Notes: generated by a model from the letters alone, not told the origin. A stretch of 64,000 nucleotides of DNA from Gymnogyps californianus (GCF_018139145.2 NC_059471.1:101310914-101374913); one strand, 5' to 3'. Positions 36,723 through 51,300 are shown, counted from the stretch's first letter. Numbers and translations are program-made.

Positions 36723-39700
36723 AAGTGATCTTCTCTCCATCATGTTTTAATAACCTGCTCTGTGCAGTGTGACCCAGGAACCCAACATAGCTGAAAACAG
36801 ACCCTCGTCTATGGACAATTGGACCAAAAAAACCTGGTCTGATGGAGGTTTTAGGGAATTAGCAGCCTGCTGATGCAACCTGCATGAATGCCTTTCTGTG
36901 ACTCAGGCAGCCACAGAGACCCTTGCTGAGTGAGTTACTGAGCAGGGCACAGTCTGCAGACAGGTCTGAGGACATATCAGGTGCTCTGTCCTCAGGTTTT
37001 TCCCTGTTCTGGGGAAACCAGGTGGTTTTTTCCTCCTCACTGATAGCCAGGCGAGCTTCCTTCTCTCCAGACTTGCTGTCCTTTGTCAAGCTGTCTGGTT
37101 TGGATCCTTGTGCATCATCAAAGCAACACTCACATCCTCCTTGTTGAATCAGGGGAGCTGGAGAGAGTCTAGGGAAAGGATGACATGCATACCTAGTGAT
37201 TTAGCAAACATGAGGCAAGATGGAAAGACCTGGGCTGTTCAGTGGGGTGGAGAAATAACAAGTTCCCAGTATAAAAGCTGTCCCTAGGGAGCATGTCATG
37301 GTAAGCCATTCTCCATGTCCCCTAGGAGGAGGGCCAGGTGAGGAGTAATGCGTCCTTTTTTCCACCCTGGCAGCTTGTCTGTGGATGCTGCCCCTTCCCT
37401 CCTCTTACCTGGTTCTCCAGGCCTCGCTGCAGAGAGAAGTCACTCTCGCTCTGAGCCTGCAAGAGCCCATGTTGCCGCGTACATCTCCAGTGCTGGTCGT
37501 GCTTGGCCCAGCACGGGAGCTGAGGAAGCCCTCCCCCATGACCACCAGAGCATGCTAACAAGGGCCTGTGGGAGCTGCCAGAGGACATGATACAAGGGAA
37601 GCTCACTCCACTTTGTTGGCAATGAAACTTCTTTTCTCTGAATAAAAATGTCCTTGAGAAAGAGAGTAATTTATAGTTAATAGCTGGAAGGTTTTGTGAG
37701 AACTTAGCAAGGGCAGAAAGCTCTGGAGTCTTATGGTCTGGGATATAATAGAGGAGGATGGTTTCCATGAATACTCAGGGGTATTATTTTGTGCTGCACA
37801 TGGTTTTTTTCTGAGCCTGGTCTCTTCCTACAATACACAGCATGTGCTGTACAGAAGCAAGACAAGACAAAGCTAACCACGTAGGTCATGACTCTGAGCA
37901 TGTGGGAAGCCGCTCTCCAAATATAAAAGTTAAGGTAAATAGCTGGTGTTGATAAACACATTGTGCATACTTAAGGCCACCGCTGTTCCTTGGGTGCCCT
38001 TTGTTAGTGTAAATAAGCTTCATCTTGGTTTGTGGCAAACCTCAAATATTTGACTTCAGTCTCAGCACGGTTGAGCAGACAGTATACAGAGTTATTCATC
38101 TGTTCCTGTGCATGGTTTTTAACACTGTAACTTATCATATTAAATCGTTCTTGACAATGAAACCCCAAGCTTTTCCAAAGAAAACAATAATAGAGGGTTA
38201 GAGGATCCTCCTCTTGCCCAATCTAAAGTTGCTCTGCTAAAGATCCAGGTGCCGACCATTCTCCCATTCCAAGGAAAATGCTAATGCTCTCTCTCCTTTG
38301 CATCAGTTTTATTAGCTTCAATGATAATGTGGGGCTACAACCCCACTGACACCACGTGTGCGCCTTTGCCCAGGCTAAGGCAGGGAGAAGGGGCTGTGTG
38401 TGGGTGAAGGTGCCTGGGGCACCCTGCTGTGGGAGGGATGCAGCTTGAGTCCACGTCTCTGCAAAACCCTGCACAGCCTCCTGAAGTGAGCGTGTGTGTT
38501 TTGACCACCATCATCTGACTTTCGGGAGTACAGGGAACAGTCGGAGTATGTGGGGAACTACACCTTTGGAAAGCTCTGACCAGAGCCAGATGGATCCCAG
38601 ATTCCTTGGCTCTGAATACCCTGAATTGTGCAAAGTGGGTGGCTACGTTGCTGGAAAAGTACTAAATAGCTCAGCACAGGGGGTTCTTTGTCTCCTTCAC
38701 TCGTAGCTATTAGCATGAAGAAAGCAGAAGTTGCACCACTGTTTCACCCTGGTCACTCTAGCTTTGGAGCGCTATTTTGGCAAGTCTGGCTCAATGTGCC
38801 TGCTTCACGGCAGTGTGACTGCCTAAGAGGACAGTGGTACAGAGCTGACTATGTTTGAATGGAAAAGTAGTCTAGAAAAATGTTTAGTGCATGTGGCAGC
38901 CATATCTGTGTTCCAAGGGACATGAACAGCTTCATTCCCAAACAGGCTTTGGGGCTTAGCTGACATTGTACCTGTGTAAGCCCCAAATTTAGATCATCCA
39001 GCTCTTTCTTGTCTGCCATCTGAATTTGGAAGCAAATGAGGTTTGCCAGCATGCTCCTGAGGTGCCGAAGGTCTTGCACACAGCTGAAGGATGTGCATGC
39101 AGCCACTCTAGTTGCGATGGCTCCAGCAGGCTTTAGCTTGGAGCCATCACAACTAAGGCAGCTGTATGCACGTCCTTGTAAACAAAGCATGTGGTTCTCT
39201 GCCACACTTCTCCTTCCTGTCAGTACTCACATAAAACCCAGGCACGTGGTAATTTGGGTCTCAGTCCCTCTTCTGCGTGGCTGGGGCCAGTCTTTGTCTC
39301 TTGGGCGATGTGCCAGCCTCAGCTGTAGGGTACTTCAGGGTGAAAGCTTCCTCTCTGGAAGCTCTTCCATTTGGCAGAAAATGCTTAAACATGTACTGCG
39401 TTTCAGAAAAAGTGAGAGTGACCGTGTACACTGGTGATTAGGATTTCCAGCAGAATGCCTCAAATTAAATCCTCGTTCCAGTGAGCGCGGTGACTCAGAG
39501 GACACTGTTTTAAAAGGGGCAGCAGTTGTCCCAGTAACACAAAACTACACCCTTCAGCTGGACAGGGAGTTGCCAGTTTTGCTGATCCCCTATCGCGTAT
39601 TTAAGTTAATGTTTTTGGCAACAAAGCTGAACTCTCTTATTCTCTATGCAAAAATTCTGTTTTCTCCTTGTTCAAAGCCACGTAGACATACCTTTCTCCC

Positions 39701-39814
39701 AGTCTGGTCTATGCTTCATTTTTAATTCCCTGTTTTTCTCTTCCCCGTTGGCTTTCAGCTGTCTCTCCCCACTAGCAGTGACCCAGGCAGAATTTGCAAA
39801 TCCTGGAGGTTTGA
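36723..39814. other. Unique non-coding DNA
   Basis: No gene or repeat is recognised. Open frames of up to 148 codons (minus strand, 37322-37768) overlap others and carry no familiar motif. Confidence 0.5.
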
Positions 39815-40260
39815 CCTGTCTGTGGGCTGTGGGGTGGTGGGGTGCGGGTGGCGGGGGCTGTTCCTGTCAGCGCTTGGCCGGGGCGGGTTGTTTCCGAGCT
39901 CCAGTTTCTTCCCACCCACATGAACGGGACATGCAGCGCCGGCTGGATTTCCCAGAACGAGTCTGGCCAGGAAAATGCAGAAGCCTTGGCTCCGGCTCTG
40001 GGTTTTGGCAAAGTCCTCTCCCAGGAGCGGGCCGGTAATGGCAGCGTGGTGTGGCAGGGAGGCTGGCTGCAAACCCAAGCGAGCAGCTGGTACCAGGAAA
40101 GCATCTGTATTTTTTTAAAGAGAGAAAAAGACAAACAAGCTCCTTTTTCAGCTGGCCGAGGTTAAAATGCCAGGTCTGGCTCCTTCTCAGCTCTTCGAGT
40201 CCTTTATTGGGAATTATGTCCTCAGCCATGCCGCGGACACCTCCAGCTCCTGTTTCCCCA
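39815..40260. promoter_or_regulatory. CpG-dense patch, possible promoter or enhancer
   Basis: About fourteen CpG dinucleotides fall within 225 bases (39841-40055), including GGCCGGGGCGGG (near 39879) and GCAGCGCCGGC (near 39933). Another GCCGCGG lies near 40230. Flanking DNA is CpG-poor. GC-box-like GGGGCGGG is compatible with Sp1/KLF binding. There is no TATA box, no clear exon and no splice-bounded open frame. A 199-codon minus-strand frame across the region (39867-40466) is probably a by-product of GC richness. Confidence 0.4.
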
Positions 40261-43200
40261 TGGGAGGGACGAACAGCTGCAGCTCCTTGGGAAATGCTCT
40301 CCTCCCTTCCTTCCTGGCAGGTAGATGCAGTTCTTGAGCTTTCTGAGGAATCAGTTGCATCAATGATGACAGCCAAATAGTTACCAAGGATGACAAATTT
40401 TGGGCATATTGAATGGCTTGAGGACACCATGAAGGCTGCAAACTGCTCAGTATATGACCGACTCATTGGTTATTCATGAAGGTGACCCCAAGCTTTGCTT
40501 CATTGAATGGAGCAGATGAGCCCCGTCTTGCTGTCACCATTAAACTTGATGGACCTGTGCTGACCTACAGAAGCTTGGAGACTGAGCCAGAGCACAAAGC
40601 AGCCCTTAATTCTAAGAAAAAAGTTTAGAGCACTGCAGGAGGCACAGAAACTGCAGGAGTTCCTGGATATGCTGTAACTCTGCTGGCCCTGCCCATCCTG
40701 AGGGGTGAAGTTTACTCCTCTGGGATATGCTGAACTACCTACCTAACTAACAGCACAGGTCCTCAGCACAGGCATGACTTATCAGAGAAGACAAAATCCT
40801 AAAACTGGCAAGGCAGAAAGAAACCTGCAGGTGGTCCTGGAATAAGTGTTTTGCCAGACTGGCATTATCTATGGCGTTATGAGCACGCCCACATCTATGT
40901 CCTCATGGAGATCAGAAACCTAGACTTGTAGGAAAAAATATGATTAAAAAGCAGGGGAAGGCAACCAAATTGTTTCTAAATTTCAGAAAATTGTAGTTAA
41001 TTTGAAGAAAATGTAAAAATTGCGGTAATAAAATCTGAGCCACCATAAGTAAGACCATAAGTTGGTGTTGCCTGGCCCTCGGCAGTGACTAACAGCAGAC
41101 ACTAAAGAAAACAACAAGCATTCAGTGTTACCATCACCACGTCTAAGTCCTTCCAGCTTTCAGCAATGTGTGACTCCTGAAATTTTTGAGCCAGAAGTTG
41201 TATCTGCATCTTGGTGTGAAATACTATTTGATGAAGTTTTTCTCTTCCTAATTTTTCTGATTCATATTTCTGGTATCCACGACACTCTGTGGCAGTGAGT
41301 TCTGCATCTGAGTGGGGGGAAGACTTAGGTTGTCTCTTTTTTAAATTAACCTGATGGATGCAGAGGTGAACATGACCATAAATTGCAAAGATCATGAGTC
41401 ATTCAAATTAGTAATCCATTCCAAAAGGTGCCATTCAGTTTCTCTTGCTGCCCTCCTTTGAAACCTGGTATTAGCACATGGAGAACTTGGAGAATTGGAA
41501 AAGACTTAATAAACTAGCCCTGTATTCTGTCCTATTTTTTTTTCCATAAACAATTGTTGATTTAGTCAGCATTAACTTTTGAACTTTTAAAGAGATGTTG
41601 CTTTGAAATTCAGTTTGAAGGGTATTATTGCAATGCTGTAATTAACTTGGCCTTAAGCTGGGAGTAGAGCAAACAAGCAAGCTTTCACAACATTTTAGCT
41701 CAGAAAAGTTGACATCATGAAGACATGTTTTCCTTACTACACCTTCCTGTATCTCTTCTATCCTATCAGATACAAATATTATGGTAGGCCTTTTCTTTAT
41801 TTGATTGTCTCACCCTAGATAAAGGCAATATAACATTATTTATGTTGCAAATAGTGTTATCTGTCTAATTAGCTGTGTAGACATATATCATTATGTTTTA
41901 CACAGTGAATGGAGAAAATCAGAAGGCCCACAGAACACCAGACCTTTTTTATGGACTATGTGATGCTAAAAGATAATTTATCAAGCGGAAAGAAGCTGAA
42001 TATTAGGTGTGCCATTCTGCAAGCCTGTTATCTGATAAATGCTTTGGCAGTGTGCAAGTACAGTGCTCAGGTTAAAACACCTTTGGAGGTGTCATTGCCT
42101 TATAGAAAAAGGCTACACCAGAACTGACGTACGGCCACATGGACAGAGGTGGCAGGCATTCTGCTTCCAGCAGTGGCTGGTAGCACGCGCTGAGGGAAGA
42201 GGTGTGAGAAACAGAATCTGCGCAGTACCACTGCCCGTGAGTAGCCTTTTGGTGTGGCCATCAAGTTATAATTTTCAAAGATAGAAAACATCCTGCACAT
42301 TTTATTTCAATAGTCACTGATGTATCTAGATGCTATTTCTCATCAAACTCATATTTGAAGTGTGAAGAACTGCATATTTTAATTGCTCTGAGGACATCTG
42401 CATTTCCACTTGTTTATAAACCTCTCTGGGTCACCTGTCCTATTTGGCCAGGAGTTGCCGTGGGTCTAACACATTGACCTGACATGCACTCCAGTTGCGT
42501 GCACCTCACATCAGGGCTGTGTCGGGGAGTTTGTGAGCCTCCATAGCAGCTGTTCATCGCTGGTATGATGGCAGCAGTGGGACTGGCACACAGGACTCCC
42601 CTTGAGGAACTGGGCAAAGAGAGTTTAAAAATGCAACCACTAAGATGTATCGAATCTCTGTGGTTAGACCTCAGGTACCCTCCACTTCACCCACTACAGT
42701 GAGGCACCTCTGCGCCTGTCATCCTGCACATGTAACCACTTCACAGTGCAAGCCCAGCAAGGGAAACCACAGGCTGAATGAATACAAACTGTCATTTCAG
42801 GATTCACACGGGAATATAACTTATCCTCTGTGTTATACAAACTCAGTAATTATGTCTGTCAGTGGGTTGATATTTTACATAGATAATGTGCACATTACTG
42901 GCTGACTCAAGCAGCTCTGGAGAGCAGCTCTTCAGTGTGAAATATGTTTATAAACTAAGCTTTCTTTTAAGTTTGAATAATGATTACTGTGACACCAACA
43001 GGATATTTTTCTGATAAAGATGCCTATAATTAGGAGATCAGTTAAGCTGGTGCTTTAAATCCTCCTGTGGCAGTCCTAGGGTTGGCATCACGCTGCTGCT
43101 GCTTGGTTGGTTATACGGACATGCTTTTGGCACAGAGTGGTGCAAGCAAACATTTCAGTCTTGAGTTCCATCTTTGGGCAGCAAGGCTTCCTGAATGACA

Positions 43201-46200
43201 AATTGAGGAATGAGAATTCCTCGATTAAGGCATGTGGTTCATGTCCTCCGTACTCCAGGACTTAGATGGGATTTCACCTGCACACATCTCCCATGCAGTG
43301 TTTGGCAGGACAGGGAAGGGGGCAGAGGAGTAGGAGTAGGACCTACTTGTTCCCTGCTCTGCTAAGAGGGTGTGAATTGGGGTGAGACTGAGAGCCACTG
43401 GATCCAGACTGCTGCACCTCTTCACCACAGACTGAGCGTATATTTTTATTGCTTCCCAGGTAGAAAAGAGGCTGAGAGAAACAATGTGGGTACTTCTCCA
43501 AACAGTTCAACATCCCTGCGTTGCTTTCACAGCAGGGATATGTAATACTGGGGACATTTCATGAAGGTTAGCAACATGCAGCAAGGAGATGACGGATCAC
43601 AAAACATGTCAGTCTATGATCAAGATACCCTTTTCACAGAAGTGGTAATTATTTTTATTAAGTGAATATGCAACAAACTGCTGCTTCTGCCAAGGGAGGA
43701 AAAAGGGCAGAGCCTGGACATAATGCAAAGCTAAGCGCTGATGAGCCAGCTTACTCCTGAGGAAGCTGCCACCTTTTGCATCTGAGGCAGCAGCCAGACA
43801 GATTCCCAGGGCCTTTGGGAGAGGAAATGCAGGCAGTGGGGCTGCTCTGCTGCCCACAGTGGTATGCATGCCTCGGCAATGGCATGGCTTGCACCAATCT
43901 GGTCTTAGCAATGCCTCTAGATATCCTAGGTGGAATGCATCTCATCTGACCTCAGATGTTGGGCAACCTATGTCTGAGTTTGTTGTCTGGACTGTCTTTA
44001 CAGTCAGTGGGGAGAAAGAGGCCGTGTAGCAAACAGTCCACCTCATTCAAAGATCTATTGCGAGGAGGAGACGAGTTGTGTCCTAGCAGAGCCCGTTTCT
44101 CTCAGGGCTCTAACAGGAGTCTGTGCAACCAGTGCTGACACGGACACCAGCACTGTAGACATTTCCATTGAACCACCCTCTGAGTTAATGACCCCTAGTG
44201 AACGTATGTAAGAAAAAAACTCTTGTTCATGAAGGGATGTGTTAGCCCTTCTCTGTCTAAGGGCTCCTCCATTGAGGCTACCTCTATGGAGAGTCATTGG
44301 CACTGGCATTTTCTTATGCTTTACCTAACATAATTATAAATGTTCTTAGACATACATGTTAGTTCCCAGTTACATTTAACTAAAGTGTTTGTGTCAGATG
44401 GCACTGGAATTTATCAGCTCTTAACTTCTTGTCAACAGTATGGCGTAACTTGGTGGACACTGCATCACTACAATGTCTTTCAAGTCTTGCCAACTTATTG
44501 AAATGTTTTAAACCTTGTTCCAAAACTGTATTTCCTTTAAAAAATAAAGGGAATAAAGTCAAAGAAATCCCTGCCCTTAGGATTGTGATGCTATTTTAAA
44601 TTACAAAATCAAAAGCACCAAGTTCAGTAACCTCCACAATTATATGTCTTCAACAACATGAAGTTGCTGCACCAGGTGCAGTATGAACTACCCTTGTTTT
44701 TCTTGCTAACAAACAGATGGTTTGTGTCATCTAAGAACTGCCCTGAGTTAATGACACATTGAGTTACATCACCTCTGGGAAGCATTGCACTACTGGGCTT
44801 CCCAACCTTTTCCAGAAAACTAGAGGAAGCTCGGCAGCTATTCCACATCCTTACAGAAAACACACTGTCTCTTTTCCTGGCTTTTGCAGAAAGTAAGTGG
44901 ACTTTGAGCAGCCCAGATGTTAGAGGAATCTACTTACAAAGCCAGACTGAAAAACAGTGATGTCATTCTTTTTATTATGTTAAAGTTACTGTTCTACCTA
45001 CCCATCCCTTCTCAGCCCACATTTGTGTCATTACAGACTCCCCTATGCTGACAGCAGAGACACCTTTCCCGAGGGTCACCTTTCTCTTAGGAGCCAGAAG
45101 TGTCTACCAGTCCTGCAGTGCTTTACCTGTGAATAGCAGGTAAGAGAAGCCTGTGACTCAGAGGGAGTCACTTTCCGGTTTATGCGCTCACACCTCTGAA
45201 AAGGAATGCCTTTCCTGAATATGCATCCTCTGTAAAAGTCTGTCTGGACCCAGAACATAAGATAGTCCACTTCTATTGCTGTATTCAAGATCAATAATAA
45301 GTGGAAGAAATTGAAGAACACAACTTCTAAAAGGCCAGTGTGAACCACTGATTAGACTACATTGGCACTGACTCTATCCCTTCTCCCAAAGCTGTTCTGC
45401 AAACGTGCCTCTGCCTCATCTGCCACGAGTTATAACAAACCACATCAGCATCTCCCTGTGTCACAGACACCCCATGACAGGAATATGATTAATCTATATA
45501 AAGAGAAATCTCAGGGTTAGAATCCCAAGTCTTACTGGTTTTGTTTGGCAAACTAGCACAGATAGATAGTTTTCCACATGACAGAAATTTCCTCTTCTTT
45601 GAGTTCGTTGATGTCCAAAATTCAAGCGGTTCTAGGCCTAGTGGTAGCTGCCTAGAAGGAAATTAACTTTCACCAAAAGAAAAAAAAAAAGCCCAAGGTG
45701 GAGTCTATTGCATCAAAATACCCTACCTGAAATCAGGCAATTAACCCACTTTTTACTCAAGTCAGAACTAGCTGGAATATGTCCAGGTGGGCTGGATGCC
45801 TTGGCTTGACACAAGCTGCCTCTGCTGAAGTACAGTACCCAGGATTTCCCACTGACAGAATTACTTTGTGTTAGAGCTGTAGGTGACAGGTGCATGCACC
45901 TTTCTGCAGCAGAACCAGAGGGTGGCTAGTTGCATACCGGTTCTGTATTTCCCCAGCTCCACCATCAACACATCGTTCTTCTCTGAAAAATTGTCAAAGT
46001 AGTAGCTTTGTACTAGGTCTGGGGTTTTTTGCAGAGCACTTCCCATTCTTTGAAATGTGCCCGTTGGATCTGGGGACAGTTTTGTGAGGAGAACGGCAGA
46101 AAACTTTCCCTCTAAAACCCGCAACTCCCAACCCAACAGTGATGATCAACCTTTTATGTCTCAATGTATCATATGCAAACTAACTACATCGAGTGCTTAT

Positions 46201-49200
46201 GTGCTGCTTTATCCCTTCATCTTGCAGTCGTTCTTGCAGCAAGTTGCAAAATGAGGCCCCGAGGGTGTGAGGCTCTAGCACATGAAGAGAAAACTTTCAT
46301 CTGCCCAGTCTTTCAAGGGCTGCTTTCATTCTCACAGCATGTGTGGTTTCTGTGGGGCCTGGTGTCTTTGGGTTTAGTTCTGATATTACAGCAGAACATA
46401 ATCTATTCTCATGGTTTTCACTTGTTTACTGACCGTACGCAAGTGGCAGCGGTGGGAAAGGGGAAATACATGGGAGCAGAAATGACAGATACAGTCACAA
46501 TCTGAAATGAATTTGAGACCAAAAGGAAACATCCATGGGGTGCCCTAGAGGGATACTGCTCTTCTAGTGATGGCAGTCCTCACAGGGAAAGTCCTTCATG
46601 TTTGTTTTCTCTTCAGTCTTTCTCTCAGCAGATTTTCTTCAAATAGTGACTTTCCTTTTTCTGAATGAGATCCTGTAACCAGAGCCCTCTCAGTCAAGGA
46701 AAAGAGCTGTCAGTTATCTTCCTGGCTTTATTAAAGCTAGGCTAATAAACCATTAATATTCCCTACTCTAATTAATTGCCTGGAATTTATGGCACACACG
46801 GTATTTACAGCATATCACTTATTTTGCTGCCGAGTTAATGGTATACTGCAAAAACAGAAATAAATAGGGGACAGAAGTATTGTACAGGTGGCAGCACAAA
46901 ACCAAAAGCAAGCTCTTGCCACATAGTGGAATGTCAGCATTTGCTGAGGACCATCCAAGATCAGTTTCAGGCCACATTTTTCTATTCTTATTAAAAAAGT
47001 GTGGTGTGGATTGCAACAGCACAGTTGCAACTAGTTATATGCAGAGGAAACTATAAACTCCAGCCTATGACTAACATGATGAAATTTAGGATTAATGTGG
47101 TTTAGAAAATAAGGTTTTTAAAAACATTCTGATTCAATATAGTTTCTTTCTCTCTTCCAGTCTTGACACAGTACAGTAATATGCTTGTTGTGAGATATTC
47201 AAGAAAGAATAGGCAAATTACAAAGAAGGGAAAGAAGGCAATCAATGAAGGCGACCTATATCTCATTCACATTGTTGAATAAATAATAGCAGAGGAGGTC
47301 TAAAATTAGATTTGAGAAGAAATCTGAACTAGTCCGAACATGGGTTGATGCACATCTCCAGTCTAACTAGCGTACTGGAGAGTCAGATTCTCAGCTGGGG
47401 CAGATTGACTGAAATCAATGGTGCCTTCCTGCTGCTTGCCTGGCTCCTCCTGGCTGGGCCAGAGATGCTTATGCCGGGTGGGGCGAGGGAGTGTCGATCT
47501 CGCAAATCACTCACTTCTGGAGAGACTGACCAGTTTTAGGTGATGTCTATTTGCAAGAGCTGCTCCACATGTTGCAGGAATGAGCTTTGCCAGCCCATTA
47601 GTGAACCACAAGGAGGGAAGCCAGCTCCTCAGGTTTGCCATGCAAAGCCTGCCCTCCACACACTGCATCCAGATACAGAACGAGATGGGGTTGATAGCTG
47701 ACCACAGATATTCCCCATTCCTAGTCCCAGGTGAAAGAGGAGGATAAGGAAGACACCAGTTAAGCCCGGATCTTGCAAATTCAAAACAAAGATCTGTGGT
47801 CTTCTGCAGGAAGAAATGAGAACCAGCCTGGCATATGTCTCTGCAATTAAGAAGAAATGAATGCTAGTGTGAGCTATGTAAGCAGTCCTAGCTTGAGGGC
47901 TACCCCACTGAATTTGAAGATTAAACAGCATTAAGGCATGCCACCAAAAATGCAGCCTTGCTGACTGATTACATCTGCTTCAGCACCTGCTTAGGAAGTG
48001 CTAGACATAGCTCCCTCTTTAGATGCAAACTGTTCATTTGTTACAGAAGCCCAAACCGCACAATGTGAACACTGTGCACCACCTCTCCAAAATCCTTTAA
48101 CAGCTACCCCCTAAACAGCCATTTTACCTGGCTGTTGGCTGAGGGTTTTGCATTCCGCATCTCTCTGAAGGGGAGAAAATCTCTGGGTTACAGCCCTACC
48201 CTTACCTCATTTATCAATCTGGCTCAAACCATGGAGCTGAACTGTGCAGGGCACCTGAAAGAGACTTCCTTCCAGGTGGCTGTGACCAGTAATTGATGTG
48301 ACTCAGAACAGCTTTCCAAAACCAGTGCATTGTTCATCCACCCAAAGACATGCTCATGCAGAGGAAACAGTTTAAAACAACAGAAGTTCATGCATCTCTG
48401 ATCTTACCTAAACTTTGTATGTTCCTTGCAAATTCAGAAACCAGACGTATCCCCCACATCAGGGTTGGGAGATGGGAGTTGCCCTCCTAATCCCCTTGCT
48501 TGTTGCTCAGTCTCCCCAGAAGCAGCTGACTCTCCTCTCTTTCCCTTGACCTTCAGAGGTTGGAGGTTTTGGCACTTGGGTCTGCTTTTTGTCTTTATGT
48601 CTAGAAAAATGAGTCTGTTAACCTGCCTGGGGTCTCACAGACAGGGGCTGACCGATCCTTTCCTATTGTTCACTTGAGGACTCAGTGCCTTCCCTGGATA
48701 TATCTTATCACTAGCCATCATTTCTTTTCCTGCCTTTGCCCTTCTTAAAAGTAACTTTGATGGACTTCATACAGGTAATGGGACTGGGACATTTCCAGAA
48801 TTAAGACTATGCAAATAATTACTTAATTTTTTTATGTGGTTCCTGAGCTAAAGAAAACCAAGAAAATTACAGTTTGGGGCCAAATGTTGATATAAGCTCT
48901 AAAAATCAGTGCCTTCCTTAAACAGGAGAAGACTTTTGGTTATGACACTGAAGTGAGGTGCAGTAAGCTGGAGTTGATATCCCTTCTCCTGATTCATAGA
49001 ACGGCATGAAATTTGGTTACCTTTGCCATGTGTCTGTGAAGGGGTGACTGATGTCTAAAATGCTTGTGAACGTTACCTTTGAAGTTGGCAAAATACCAAA
49101 GTTCACATTTGCAACAATTTTTCCTTCGCTTTCATTTGTTTGACACGATTTGCTGAGTTTGACCCCAACTTGCAAACAAATTCAGATCAAGTGAGAATGT

Positions 49201-50689
49201 GTTTTTTTCTGAAAATGCCATCAGGTCTACATATAATATTGAAGCATGAAGATATACATGTCCCACATATCCCACAAAGAGAGCTTTTCAAAGGCACAGA
49301 TGGTGGCTGGGCACCTAACTTGCATTTGTGCTTTTACAAATCCTCTTATTGATGGGCTAATCAATAATGACAAAACTTTCTGAGAAAGAGCAGTAAATAA
49401 ACCCATTAATCCATCTTCAGTATAATTGCACAGAAGGTCAAATCACTTTATCTATGTCTGAGTGAAGAGGAAGAAAGAAATAGCTCAGACGGGGAAGGGA
49501 GCCCTGGAAAGGATGGATGGAGGGATGGACATTCCTTGCCCTACCTCTTCCCAAGCGCCCAAGAGCTTCCCACCTTTTGGCAGCTTTAGAGGTTGCTGCT
49601 CCTTTTGCCAAACCAGTCAAGTTTACAAGAATTGTTCACTTCTGAGTTTCCCATAATTTGGAAATGCCAATCTGCTTCAATCTCTTTTTCTTTTTGAGCG
49701 GGAAAACCCTCTTGCTACTGGCCGTGGAGTCAGCAGCTGGACAGAGCTCACTGGAGGGACGGCTCCCTGGGCTCCGAGGAAATATTATCGGAAACAACAC
49801 ATTTTGGGCCAGCGGCCTGGGAGGAGGATTGGGAGAGGTCAAGGAAAAAGGCTGTGGTTGAGAAGGGCTGAAAAAAAATGAAATGAAAAACAAAGGAGAC
49901 CTCAACATTTTTATCGGTTTGCGTACAAAACCTAAATTTTAGGAACCAGACTTATTTTCTTGATTGAAAAAGATGGAAATGATTCATAAGACTGAAAAAA
50001 TAAAACCCTTTAAAAAGAAGAAGCACCTCAAAACAACGTGTGTCTGATTAGATTGGGTGTCTGAATAGGAACAGGAATTATACAAAGAATCAGCAGAGCA
50101 GTGTCACTGACACAGAGCCAGAGAGAGTCGATTTCTAACCAGGTATCTGCTTCCTCTGGCCGAGGGACTTTGGGTTGATTATTATGGATTACTAAAATGT
50201 GTGGCAAGTTCATTACTGTCAAAGGGAGTGGGTAACTCTTGAACAGTGCAGATATTTTATTTATGAGTGAATAAAAGAATTTTATAGCTGCCTATCACTA
50301 ATCTCCAGTGTTGGAATGGAGTAAAATCAATTCAAAGTTAAAGCAAAGAGAAAGATTTGAGGGAGAGGGAAGGATTTTCATAACCTTGTTTTGCTTTCTT
50401 TGTTATTATTTTTGTTCGGTGGTTTGTTTCTGCTGACAGATTTCTCCATTTTTATTTGCGATTTAAAGGCAAACTGAAGTATAACAAACAGACAGGCTTT
50501 AATAAAGAGATGCGCAGTGTCTCTGATGCATTTGAGGGAACCTTTGCTGCTTGTGGTTTTGTATATGGTTATGGTAAATAACTATCATGCTGATTTTTGT
50601 GGTCTGGCCTTTGCTGTGAGTACTTGACCACTGGAGACTCATTCAACCTAAATAACCCAAACCTGTGCCCAGCCTTAAACTAACACCAC
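40261..50689. other. Unique non-coding DNA
   Basis: No gene is recognised in about 10.4 kb. Possible conserved blocks by texture are 46710-46840 (CATTAATATTCCC, CTAATTAATTGCC, GCCGAGTTAATGG) and 50190-50600 (GATTATTATGG, TTATTTATGAGTG, GGTAAATAACTATC). At 47380-47425 the words AGATTCTCAGCTGGGGC and ACTGAAATCAATGG resemble the old amniote repeat carrying TTGACTTCAATGG. All open frames are short, overlapping and without known domains. Confidence 0.5.
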
Positions 50690-51080
50690 CACAAAAGCCA
50701 CCCAACCAGCCCCCAGCCACGGCAAAACAGAGCACCCCAGGAGCGACACCCGGCGAGGAGGTGCCTGGTCTCGGGGCTGGAGCGCTTGCTTTCAGTGCAC
50801 GTCGGGGAGGGCGGCCCTGACAAGGCCCGGCCGTGGAGAGCCTCGTTATGCCTCGGGTTTGTCACTGCGAGATCCCCCTTTCCCCATGGCTGGTTCCTGC
50901 CGGCTCTCTTAATAAATGAGCCCAAATGGGAGACAGGATGACAGGGCTGAGGCCCCAAGCACAGCTCGCTGTACCTCACCAGGGGATAGCCTTGACAGGG
51001 GGCATTCAACCCGAACTGACGCGGTGGGCGAGACTGAGTGTCCCTGTCTCAGTACGTGCCTCAAAAGCACAGCCTCTGGA
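50690..51080. promoter_or_regulatory. CpG-dense patch
   Basis: Between 50715 and 50880 there are about fourteen CpG dinucleotides, for example CACCCGGCGAGG (50747), CACGTCGGGGAGGGCGGCC (50799) and GGCCCGGCCGTGG (50824). The neighbours are AT-rich and CpG-poor. Two minus-strand frames and one plus-strand frame cross the patch without recognisable domains. It may be an orphan CpG island, but coding status is not supported. Confidence 0.4.
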
Positions 51081-51300
51081 CCTGGGGGGCCTTCACTGAG
51101 CGTGATTTCACTCCTCTTGGAGAAATTAGTGTTGAGCTTGCTACCCTGACAAAACCAAATTAACAGGACACAAACCAGACGGTGACTTCCACTCAGAATA
51201 TTCCATTTAAGGTACAAAATGTTGGTGCATTCTGCTGATCGCTGCCTGAAAAATACCCTACCTGATACTTTTCCCCTGCTGGCTTGCAAAAAGGCTCCAT

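Noticed and set aside
39867..40466. Minus-strand 199-codon frame across the CpG patch
   Set aside because: No known motif, other registers are also open, and composition explains the length.
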